From positions 3,053,001 through 3,117,000 of the forward strand of contig NZ_AP018694.1 in the NCBI RefSeq assembly GCF_009689585.1: a stretch of 64,000 nt of DNA, written 5' to 3'. Made by a program: the position numbers and the translations under genes. Below are positions 7,389 to 15,144 of this stretch, one piece after another. Below the pieces are notes generated by a model, which saw nothing but the letters and a program-made list of their open reading frames with translations, was not told the DNA's origin and searched no databases. Every line of letters begins with the position of its first letter. Positions within the stretch are counted from its first letter, which is position 1. The DNA comes from Aquipluma nitroreducens (GTDB taxonomy: Bacteria; Bacteroidota; Bacteroidia; Bacteroidales; Prolixibacteraceae).

Positions 7389-9605
7389 ATGATTGATACT
7401 TGGTTCATTCACGATATAAAAAAGATCCTCGACGAAAAACAAAAACTGGTTTTTGTTGATCCTTCGGGCGAAGCGGAATTTCTGCTAAACGTTATTCCTC
7501 CGGAAATTAAGGTTTTAAAAGCCAATAGCGAACTGGAAGAATTGGAACTTCGGTATAAAATCAGCAAAGAAAACATCGTGCAAAAGCTGACCATTTATAC
7601 CAATACACCCAAAGAAAACCTGACTTTTATCCGGGAGTATTGCGAAACAGATGGCTGTTTGGAGATCCGGCAAATTGATACTTACATCAAAGCAATGGTT
7701 CATACCAATCTCGGCTTGAACCTTCATCTCACCAAAGAAGAGTTGCTAACTGCGGCAAAAATCAGCATTGGCCGCGATCGTTCTTATTGGATGGAACTGG
7801 TTCATAAAGGAGCTTCGGAAATTTTCGATCTCAATCAGATGTTGTTGCCCTTCCTGAAAGACCCAAAGGAATTTATGTCGGAAATGGATATAGAGGTAAG
7901 CAAAATGTTTTCAGAGAAAGTTGCCAAATTTATTCAAGCGGATTACATACAACAACCGGCACAAACCTTAGCCAATCAGGTCGCACAATCCATCTTTCAA
8001 GGTCTTTTGATGAATAACCTTTCGTCAGGGTTAAAGGAAATATATACCCGTTGGGAGGATTCTTCCGAAAATACAGTCTCATTTAATACTTACATCGCCA
8101 ACTTTAAGTTAGAGGTTAAAGCACTTTGGAAAGTATCAGTCGATCATCCATTTGTTTCAGTTGATGAGCAGATGCTGGATGAAGTGATTGCCCATTCTGG
8201 AGATAAAGCATGGATCAGCGAGAAATTACCATGGATTACTGCACGAAGTAAGAATAAGGTGGCAAAAAGGCAAAACATCTGCTTCTGGTCCGAAATCATT
8301 CAGTTGCTTACCTTCGATAGTTCTGCAATTAATGCTTTGGATAATCTGGAATCGGTGGCTGCTTATTACGCCAATACTTTTTATAAAACCGACCGGGCAA
8401 TCCGGAAACTTTATACAAGCTTTCTGAACCAGCCAAAGAAACTTCGCCCCCTTCAGGAAATCTATGAAGAACACAACCGGATTTTACTCAATCAATGGTT
8501 CAAGCATTTCAGCAAATATAAAAGCAATCAGGCAGGTCTGCTTTTGAGGCTCATTAATAAGGCAACAGAAAAAACAGCATTCATTGTTGGCGATGCCATT
8601 ACTTATGAAATCGCTGTTTCTGTTTCAGAAAAGCTCAGTAAAGATTTTAACACCAGCAAAGAAATGCTCTTTACCGGGTTTCCTTCGGTTACCGAGCACA
8701 ATATGAGTTTGATTTACCAGAACAATGGTGTAATTGAACCAACACATAAAAAGCGGGAAGAATTCTTACAATCGCAGATCAGTCAACCCATTCAGTTTGT
8801 TTCACTCGAAGAACTGAATGAATCTGCTGCCAATTCAACTATTTTGGTGTGTTCATATAAGGACATGGATTCGTTGGGCGAAAAGCTTCAACAAAAAGCG
8901 TTAAAATTCATTGATGGAATTGAGGACACTTTAACTCAGAAAATCAGGCAAATTCAGCAATTGGGTTATCAGTCTGTTTATCTGGTTTCTGACCATGGTT
9001 TCGTATTAACCGGTTTGTTATCAGAATCTGATAAAATTGAGGTCAGCTTCACCGGTAATATTCAAAAAGGTGAACGATTCATTTTATCGGAATCACGTCA
9101 GGAAGAAACTGAAAATCTGATTGAATTTGAACAGGCTTACAACAACTACAAATACCTGTACTTTGCTCCATCGAACCGTCCTTTTAAAACGCCGGGCTTA
9201 TATGGTTTCAGTCATGGTGGTATCACACCCCAGGAACTGATTTGTCCGCTTTTTTGCTTTAAATCGAAAAACAGCACCATTGAAAAGCTTTCCATCTCCA
9301 TCACCAATAAGGAGGAATTGGCCAATCAAACAACCAGTTCATTTATTGTGAATATGGAAGCAAAGAAAGCAAGTTCATTGCTCGACTCTGCCCGGAAGTG
9401 CCAGTTGTTATTATTTGCCGACAACAAGCAGATAGCTAAAAGCGACATTCTAACCATTCAAAATGAGCAAAAAATTCAAAAAGAATATGAGTTCGAGCAA
9501 CATTTAAGGATTGATGTAATTTTAATCGATGCTGAAACAAAAGAACAGATTGATAAAGCGACAGTCGTTAAAAAACAGATACGTAATTTAGGTGGTCTCC
9601 TTTAA
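7389..9605 (+). CDS. pglZ: BREX phosphatase-domain protein PglZ
   Basis: A 738-aa protein with the PglZ domain, an alkaline-phosphatase-superfamily fold found in every BREX type. The metal-binding VSDHGF motif (Asp535, His536) is visible in the C-terminal half. The N-terminal 300 residues are helical, as in BREX-1 PglZ. Length is somewhat below the roughly 800-850 aa I expect for type 1. It is followed after 13 bases by brxL on the same strand, the standard type-1 order pglX-pglZ-brxL, here interrupted by four accessory genes. The 119-bp spacer upstream suggests it may have its own promoter. Confidence 0.9.
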   Translation: MIDTWFIHDIKKILDEKQKLVFVDPSGEAEFLLNVIPPEIKVLKANSELEELELRYKISKENIVQKLTIYTNTPKENLTFIREYCETDGCLEIRQIDTYIKAMVHTNLGLNLHLTKEELLTAAKISIGRDRSYWMELVHKGASEIFDLNQMLLPFLKDPKEFMSEMDIEVSKMFSEKVAKFIQADYIQQPAQTLANQVAQSIFQGLLMNNLSSGLKEIYTRWEDSSENTVSFNTYIANFKLEVKALWKVSVDHPFVSVDEQMLDEVIAHSGDKAWISEKLPWITARSKNKVAKRQNICFWSEIIQLLTFDSSAINALDNLESVAAYYANTFYKTDRAIRKLYTSFLNQPKKLRPLQEIYEEHNRILLNQWFKHFSKYKSNQAGLLLRLINKATEKTAFIVGDAITYEIAVSVSEKLSKDFNTSKEMLFTGFPSVTEHNMSLIYQNNGVIEPTHKKREEFLQSQISQPIQFVSLEELNESAANSTILVCSYKDMDSLGEKLQQKALKFIDGIEDTLTQKIRQIQQLGYQSVYLVSDHGFVLTGLLSESDKIEVSFTGNIQKGERFILSESRQEETENLIEFEQAYNNYKYLYFAPSNRPFKTPGLYGFSHGGITPQELICPLFCFKSKNSTIEKLSISITNKEELANQTTSSFIVNMEAKKASSLLDSARKCQLLLFADNKQIAKSDILTIQNEQKIQKEYEFEQHLRIDVILIDAETKEQIDKATVVKKQIRNLGGLL

Positions 9606-9618
9606 AATATAACTGACA

Positions 9619-11670
9619 ATGATAACATTAGATAATCTTGATCAAAAGCTGCTTGACTATTTCAGAGGCTATGTAGTAAAAAAAGACCTGGTTCGTTCCG
9701 TTAAAGTGGGAGCTAATGTTCCGGTTTTCGTATTGGAATACCTGATTGCCAACTCTTGTTCCACCAATGATGAAGAAAAGATCAGGAAGGGGATTGAGAA
9801 CGTGAAAAACGTTCTTTCGCAGCACTATGTAAATCCTGAAGAAAGTGCTTTGATCCACTCCAAAATCAGAGAAAACGGCAGCTATAAAATTATTGATAAA
9901 ATTACGGTCCGCCTCGATTCCAAGAAAGATATCTATTGGGCTCACTTGCTGAACAGTAACATCAAAGATGCGAACATCAGCGATGCGCTGGTCAATGAGC
10001 ATGATAAAATGATGCTCGGTGGTATTTGGGCCATTATTGATGTGGCGTATGACCCAACCATTAAAATGGGGTCGAACATTTACCCGTTTGTAGTGAAAGA
10101 GATCAACCCGATTCAGTTATCATCATTCGATAACAGCAAAGTGATCAACAACCGGAAGAATTTCACAAAAGAAGAATGGACCGATGTTTTACTCCGAAGT
10201 GCTGGGTATGAACCAAATTCGGAAGGATTTACTGACCGGATAAAGATGCTTTTGATTTCCAGGCTGATTCCATTGGTAGAATCAAATTTCAATTTTGTTG
10301 AAATAGGTCCCCGGTCAACAGGTAAGTCATTCGTTTTTAAAGAACTTACACCTTATGCCGTTTTAATTTCCGGAGGTCAGGGTACAGTAGCGAAACTCTT
10401 TGTAAACGGATCTACCGGAAAGGTCGGCTCAGTTGGACAGTGGGATGCAATATGTTTCGACGAAGCAACCGATAAAATATTCAAAGACCGGGATGCTATT
10501 CCGTTGATGAAAGATTACATGGAATCCGGATCATTCTCACGTGCTGGTGCAGGTGGTGAAATTACCGGCAGCGCCTCACTTATTTACAATGGGAATATCA
10601 ATCAACCAGTTGAAACAGTACTGCAAACTTCCCACCTTTTCAGCCCATTATCTGACGAAGTAAATTCGGATACAGCTTTTCTCGACCGTATTCACTTTTA
10701 TTTGCCCGGTTGGGAAATGTTGAAATTTTCACCGCATCATTTCACTTCCAACTTTGGATTCAGTACCGATTTCTTTTCTGAAAATCTGAAATCATACCGA
10801 AAACAAAACTACACCGATGCTATAGATCAATACTTTTCGCTTGGAGCTCACTTAAAACAACGTGACACAAAGCCAGTAAAGAAAACCGTTTCAGGCTTAA
10901 TTAAGCTCATGCATCCTGATGGGATTTTCACGAAGGAAGATGTGCGCGAATACTTGGAATTGGCTCTTGAAATGCGCCGCAGGGTAAAAGAGCAACTCAA
11001 ACGCATCGGTGGAATGGAATTCTGGGATACCAATTTTTCATACATCGATAAGGAAAATCAGGAAGAGAAGTTTGTTGCACTGCCTGAAGAAAAGGGTAAC
11101 AATCTGATTGAAAGTACACCATTGGCTCCCGGAGTATGTTATACCTGTACCGTAGATGGCGATAGTATGGCGCTGGTCCGTATTGAAGTTGTTTCGACAA
11201 TGGGAAGTGGCAAATTGAACATTACAGGCACTTCCAATATGCAGGTCAAGGAAAATATCAAGAACACCTATCAGTACATTAAAGCCAACGAAAAGTCAAT
11301 CCTAAGCGAACAGCACTCTCTGAAGAATTTTGATCTGTCCATACAAATTACAAATATGCTGGGTGCAAGTATATCATCAGGTATTGGATCAGCTGTCTAT
11401 CTGGCAATCCTGTCTGCTCTTTATAAAAAGAACCTAAAAGCAGGGTTGGCTGTTTTGGGAAATATTTCGGTAGGTGGTGCCATTGAACGAGCCATCAATT
11501 TTGCTGATAAAATTACTATGCTCTCAGAAAATGGTGCAAAAACCGTAATTGTTCCGATGGACAATTTACAGGAACTATCAAATGTTCCTCCAACAGTTTT
11601 GGGAAACACAGATGTCCCATTTTATGCGAATAATAAGATGTTGATGCAGAAAGCGATATTGAGTGAATAG
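9619..11670 (+). CDS. brxL: BREX Lon-like AAA+ protein BrxL
   Basis: A 683-aa protein with a central AAA+ ATPase and a C-terminal Lon-like domain. Walker A is GPRSTGKS (residues 230-237) and Walker B is AICFDE (Asp281, Glu282). In the Lon-like domain the Ser of the dyad is in place (GIGSAV, Ser591). The position of the catalytic Lys in Lon (GGLKEK) reads GGAIER, with Ile622 where Lys is expected, so classical Ser-Lys proteolysis is doubtful. BrxL is the final gene of type-1 BREX and acts with PglX and PglZ in blocking phage replication. The gene ends the BREX operon; the DNA after it is repeat sequence. Confidence 0.92.
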   Translation: MITLDNLDQKLLDYFRGYVVKKDLVRSVKVGANVPVFVLEYLIANSCSTNDEEKIRKGIENVKNVLSQHYVNPEESALIHSKIRENGSYKIIDKITVRLDSKKDIYWAHLLNSNIKDANISDALVNEHDKMMLGGIWAIIDVAYDPTIKMGSNIYPFVVKEINPIQLSSFDNSKVINNRKNFTKEEWTDVLLRSAGYEPNSEGFTDRIKMLLISRLIPLVESNFNFVEIGPRSTGKSFVFKELTPYAVLISGGQGTVAKLFVNGSTGKVGSVGQWDAICFDEATDKIFKDRDAIPLMKDYMESGSFSRAGAGGEITGSASLIYNGNINQPVETVLQTSHLFSPLSDEVNSDTAFLDRIHFYLPGWEMLKFSPHHFTSNFGFSTDFFSENLKSYRKQNYTDAIDQYFSLGAHLKQRDTKPVKKTVSGLIKLMHPDGIFTKEDVREYLELALEMRRRVKEQLKRIGGMEFWDTNFSYIDKENQEEKFVALPEEKGNNLIESTPLAPGVCYTCTVDGDSMALVRIEVVSTMGSGKLNITGTSNMQVKENIKNTYQYIKANEKSILSEQHSLKNFDLSIQITNMLGASISSGIGSAVYLAILSALYKKNLKAGLAVLGNISVGGAIERAINFADKITMLSENGAKTVIVPMDNLQELSNVPPTVLGNTDVPFYANNKMLMQKAILSE

Positions 11671-11713
11671 GAAAAACTGACGAAGCTAAGTTGAATGACT
11701 TATTTCTTTAAAA

Positions 11714-11729
11714 TTGTCAACATTGACGA
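11714..11729 (+). repeat. 16-bp palindrome, copy 1
   Basis: TTGTCAACATTGACGA: two 7-base arms around CA with one mismatch, followed by AATTTGAA. One of five same-orientation copies in the window. Confidence 0.8.
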
Positions 11730-11938
11730 AATTTGAAACAGAATACTATACCGCTGATGTAACAATTATATACATACTTCAGGTAAAAGGCACGAAAATC
11801 AACCGAAATCAGTGCTTTTTGATCTGATATTTTGACTTTAACCGAAAATGTGGACACAAAACCCTATTTTTCTAATATTTAATTGAACCCATTCCTCGTA
11901 TTGGATCGAAAGGAAAAGCTTGTCGAAACCACTTCATC

Positions 11939-11984
11939 AACTCAGGTTAAATATCAATATTGATTGCCTGAGTTAGGCGCTTTT
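11939..11984 (+). terminator. Terminator-like hairpin after brxL (in repeat copy 1)
   Basis: Arms AACTCAGG and CCTGAGTT enclose an inner ATCAATATTGAT palindrome and are followed by a T-rich run. It recurs in repeat copy 2. It could end the BREX transcript, although it lies about 270 bp past brxL. Confidence 0.5.
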
Positions 11985-12087
11985 TCTTTCTCCCAAGGTT
12001 CCAAGAGATAAAATATCGTTAACACAAAGGTAAAGCAAGTTTATGAATGCCTACATTACTAAGAAGAATATTGGACACACCCTCATT

Positions 12088-12333
12088 TCAATTTTTTGTT
12101 ATTTTGAAAGGCTTTCCTAATCTTACTTTTTCGGCTTTCCATACATGCTCATGTACAGATTTAAGCCATGAATCCTTTTCTACCGTAACAGGATATATTG
12201 GAATATTGTATAAATCACCAAAAGCGTTTATATCATCAGTTATATAAAGACGTGCTTCGTGTCTTTCTTTATTTTTGGTTCTGAATTCATAACGATCATA
12301 TAAAATATTGTCTTCAACTAGCTCATAATCAGT
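12088..12333 (-). pseudogene. Open tail in frame with the LRR gene, beyond its TAA
   Basis: Reading on after the TAA of the LRR gene (12334-12336), the same frame stays open for 82 codons to a TGA at 12088. The translation looks protein-like (starts TDYELVEDNILYDRYEFRTK) and contains no Met that could start a separate gene. The stop is therefore probably a nonsense mutation that trimmed a C-terminal domain of about 80 residues. Confidence 0.6.
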
Positions 12334-13986
12334 TTACATCGTAAAAACATCATGCTCATCTGGGACAAGAAACCACTTTTTGTTATAATCGAATTCAGGA
12401 TTTAACTCTACTTTTGCCTGGTTATTTTGAGTAGAACTACTTTTTTGATTCAAATAGTTCTTCAGCTCTTGCTGTAGTTTATTTTCTTTTTCAAATTTTG
12501 TAATCTGATTATCTGTCACCGAAAGAACTGTTTCATCAGGCAAAACTAAATGCTTTAACTTTGAAAGTTCAAATAAGGGTGAAAGATCATAAATGCTAGT
12601 ATTCCCCAAGTTTAGAATTTCCAATGATTTCATCTTCTTCAGTGGGCTGATGTCCGTTACGTTGCTAAAGCTTATATCCAAGCTTTTCAGCATTAATTTT
12701 GAAAGCGGCTTTAGACTGCTAAAATGATTTTCTTCACCAATTATTAAAGTTTCAAGCTGGCAGAGATCCTCGATACAAGAAAGAAATTCCAAGTCAGATT
12801 TGCGACAACTAAGATGTTTAAGACCAACAAAATCTTTTATTCGACCAAAATGAAACATGGACATTCCATCTATATTTAAATTCTTGACTTTTTTTCTAAG
12901 TGGAATTGGATAAATATCTAAGAAGTCAGTATTAAAATATTTTGGCTCAATAATTCTAAAATCTTGTAAATTCTTCAGGTAGAATACGGGTGATAAATCA
13001 GCAATTAAATCATCCTTAACATGTAATTGTTTCAGTCTCAATAATTGTTCAAGACCTTTATCTGTAGATTCGATATAATCCAGCACATGTTCAGGTGTTT
13101 TATTTTTTAAGCTTTTTACATTGTTCATTAGGTTTCTGACAAACTCATCCTTCCACCTCGCTGAAAGATTGTTCCACCATGTACGATTTTCGTTTATATT
13201 ATCCTCTAATGCAGAAATTTTATTTAGGAATAATTCTCTTTTTGCTGGTGCCAAGAAATTTTCTTTAACAAATTTATTCAGGTCTGTGGCATTATTCGTG
13301 ATTAATGGAAATCGACATGCAAAACATGCGTGATATAAACTACAACTGCTAAGCTCCAATTCTTTCAAAATCAATTCCTCATAATAATCCTGATGATTGT
13401 TCAGGAAATCGTCTCGCTTGATATAATCAAAGAATTTAATTTTCTGAGTAGGTGAATTAAACACATCGTCATCGATTTCGGGGTTTACATCCATCATGGT
13501 ATGTATCCGTTTCCCTAAATCCTCAATATGAGAATAAGTACCTACCTTGCTTGGAATTTCAAAGTCAAATTTTTCCCATTTCAAATATATTGTATTACTG
13601 GTTTTTCCATCCATGTATTCTCCAATTCCACAGAGATTGTTCCTCAAATGCAAAGCCATCAGGGAGAAGGTTAATCTCGGATATTTAATAGATAGATATT
13701 TAACATTTATGATTCTGTCAATGGTATTAAAGAAATATTTAAGATGATGCTCAGACTTTTCAAGTAAGATGCTAAAAGTTCCCCTTTGCCTACCACCATG
13801 AATTAGCTTAACAAAAGCTGATTTATCAACGGAATGTTTTTTTTCTTTGGGTCCATAAACTGGCAAAGGCAGCAAACATTGTAAACAAAACACTTCATTG
13901 TCATTTTTATAAGCCGTTTTTTCAAAACGTTCAAGTTCTGCTTTATTCCCAGTGATGATAATTAGATTGTAGGCTATATCGTTCAT
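12334..13986 (-). CDS. Leucine-rich-repeat protein with Api92/DUF1281-like N-terminus
   Basis: A 550-aa protein without signal peptide, so probably cytoplasmic. Residues 1-150 resemble the YubB/Api92 ferredoxin-like domain of plasmid and phage proteins (IIITGNKAELERF, then LLPLP). Residues about 330-500 carry irregular leucine-rich repeats (LSKLMLKSLDISFSNVTDIS; LKKMKSLEILNLGNTSIYDL), which usually bind proteins. The function is unknown. It sits alone on the minus strand inside the direct-repeat-bounded accessory region. Its stop may be secondary, because the frame continues to 12088. The gene is AT-rich relative to the BREX core. Confidence 0.7.
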   Translation of the reverse strand: MNDIAYNLIIITGNKAELERFEKTAYKNDNEVFCLQCLLPLPVYGPKEKKHSVDKSAFVKLIHGGRQRGTFSILLEKSEHHLKYFFNTIDRIINVKYLSIKYPRLTFSLMALHLRNNLCGIGEYMDGKTSNTIYLKWEKFDFEIPSKVGTYSHIEDLGKRIHTMMDVNPEIDDDVFNSPTQKIKFFDYIKRDDFLNNHQDYYEELILKELELSSCSLYHACFACRFPLITNNATDLNKFVKENFLAPAKRELFLNKISALEDNINENRTWWNNLSARWKDEFVRNLMNNVKSLKNKTPEHVLDYIESTDKGLEQLLRLKQLHVKDDLIADLSPVFYLKNLQDFRIIEPKYFNTDFLDIYPIPLRKKVKNLNIDGMSMFHFGRIKDFVGLKHLSCRKSDLEFLSCIEDLCQLETLIIGEENHFSSLKPLSKLMLKSLDISFSNVTDISPLKKMKSLEILNLGNTSIYDLSPLFELSKLKHLVLPDETVLSVTDNQITKFEKENKLQQELKNYLNQKSSSTQNNQAKVELNPEFDYNKKWFLVPDEHDVFTM

Positions 13987-14164
13987 ATTTATAATTTGGT
14001 TATAATCCTAAATTGAGGAATAGCATCAGATTTTAATTAATAGCCCAAGATAAAAATAATCTCTACAGGTTTGATCCATAACAAAAATTATATGTGGAAC
14101 ATTGAGTGAATGTTTCAGGGTTAGTTCAACGGCTCACAAAACAATATAACGGGATAATATTTTA

Positions 14165-14452
14165 TTAACCGTTATCCCATTTAGTACCTCTCCAATCGTT
14201 TATATAACCTTTGGTTTTGCAAATTGGGCAGACCCAATATATTTCATCTGTGTCATGCGTAATAAATGCCACAACCAAGCCCTCACAGCCCTTTTCAATA
14301 CATCTGACAGTTGGTTCAGCATCGTAATCACCTGTTGATGCATCATCGATTAGCAGAGCAAGAAAATTCGCAAGTTCCCTTGCATCCTTTGGTATATCTT
14401 TGGGGATGTTTCCTTGTTCATCAAGAAAATGTTGAAAATTGGTTATATACAT
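14165..14452 (-). CDS. Small protein of unknown function with a possible zinc-binding Cys set
   Basis: A 95-aa protein that I do not assign to a named family. It has CIEKGC and, near the C-terminus, CPIC followed by GYINDWRGTKW. The four cysteines in two pairs suggest a zinc ribbon. No membrane segment is present. It lies between the LRR gene and a palindrome copy at 14535, on the same strand as its neighbours but well separated, so it may be an independent unit. Confidence 0.6.
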   Translation of the reverse strand: MYITNFQHFLDEQGNIPKDIPKDARELANFLALLIDDASTGDYDAEPTVRCIEKGCEGLVVAFITHDTDEIYWVCPICKTKGYINDWRGTKWDNG

Positions 14453-14534
14453 CTATTGAATATTTGATATGGAAATTTAGTTAGAAGTACGAAAATCCGA
14501 AATATTTTAGAAAACAACTCATCTTCCTCTATAT

Positions 14535-14550
14535 TTGTCAATACTGACAA
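14535..14550 (+). repeat. 16-bp palindrome, copy 2
   Basis: TTGTCAATACTGACAA followed by AATTTGAA. It lies between two minus-strand genes; unlike copies 1 and 3 it lacks the long surrounding repeat. Confidence 0.7.
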
Positions 14551-14581
14551 AATTTGAAATGGAATGGTGGTGTCCCCATAT

Positions 14582-15004
14582 TTAAAAATTGAAAAAATGA
14601 GGTCTAAGAACTACTCGTTTCCCAGCATCATTAATAATGGCAACCCGCTCGTTAAAAGATTCACTTGTCAATCTGTATTTTTTCCCAACAGTAAGATATT
14701 TTGAATTTGTCCCACCGATATATTCTATATAGTCGTTCTTCTTTAATTTGAGCAATCTTTCAGCTTTAGCATTATTCTCCTGGGTTTCATACAAGTCAAT
14801 AATTTCTTTAGTTAGGCGAATTTGCTCTTCGGCTTCTTTAATTTGTTTGATTGCCTGTTCGTATTGATGTCGATTAATCATAAACCAAAAATAAAATATT
14901 GAGATTAAATTTCCAGCAAGATTTAGAATTAAAAATTGCATTGAAAAAAAACAGTCAGGCTCAATTTCAGCAACTCGTAAAATTGTCAGTTCAACATTAC
15001 ACAT
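14582..15004 (-). CDS. Small membrane-anchored coiled-coil protein, unknown function
   Basis: The 140-aa frame has one hydrophobic segment (FLILNLAGNLISIFYFWFMI, about residues 24-43), a helical coiled-coil-prone stretch (YEQAIKQIKEAEEQIRLTKE) and a compact C-terminal part (YIEYIGGTNSKYLTVGKKYR) that resembles a small beta domain. A start at Met22 (about 14941) would give a tidier membrane protein with the anchor at the N-terminus. I do not recognise the family and infer no function. Confidence 0.5.
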   Translation of the reverse strand: MCNVELTILRVAEIEPDCFFSMQFLILNLAGNLISIFYFWFMINRHQYEQAIKQIKEAEEQIRLTKEIIDLYETQENNAKAERLLKLKKNDYIEYIGGTNSKYLTVGKKYRLTSESFNERVAIINDAGKRVVLRPHFFNF

Positions 15005-15144
15005 CCGTTTAAATTCGATTCAACGACAACACTAACAAGTAATCCGTTTATTTTTAAACGAAAGTCTCCAATTGAACCGATTAAGATTTTGTGGTCAAAT
15101 TGACCAAGTTTATGTTGAATTTTTAGAGCATTGACAAACACTTT

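Larger units (their letters stand above)
11703..12061 (+). repeat. Long direct repeat, copy 1
   Basis: About 360 bp that recur at 18971-19354 in the same orientation with many point differences and one small insertion in copy 2. Both copies begin around TTTAAAATTGTC and end sharply at CCTACATTACTA. The repeat contains the 16-bp palindrome, a GTGGACACAAAACC stretch and a terminator-like hairpin. It encodes no convincing protein. The two copies enclose about 7 kb of accessory genes. Confidence 0.9.
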
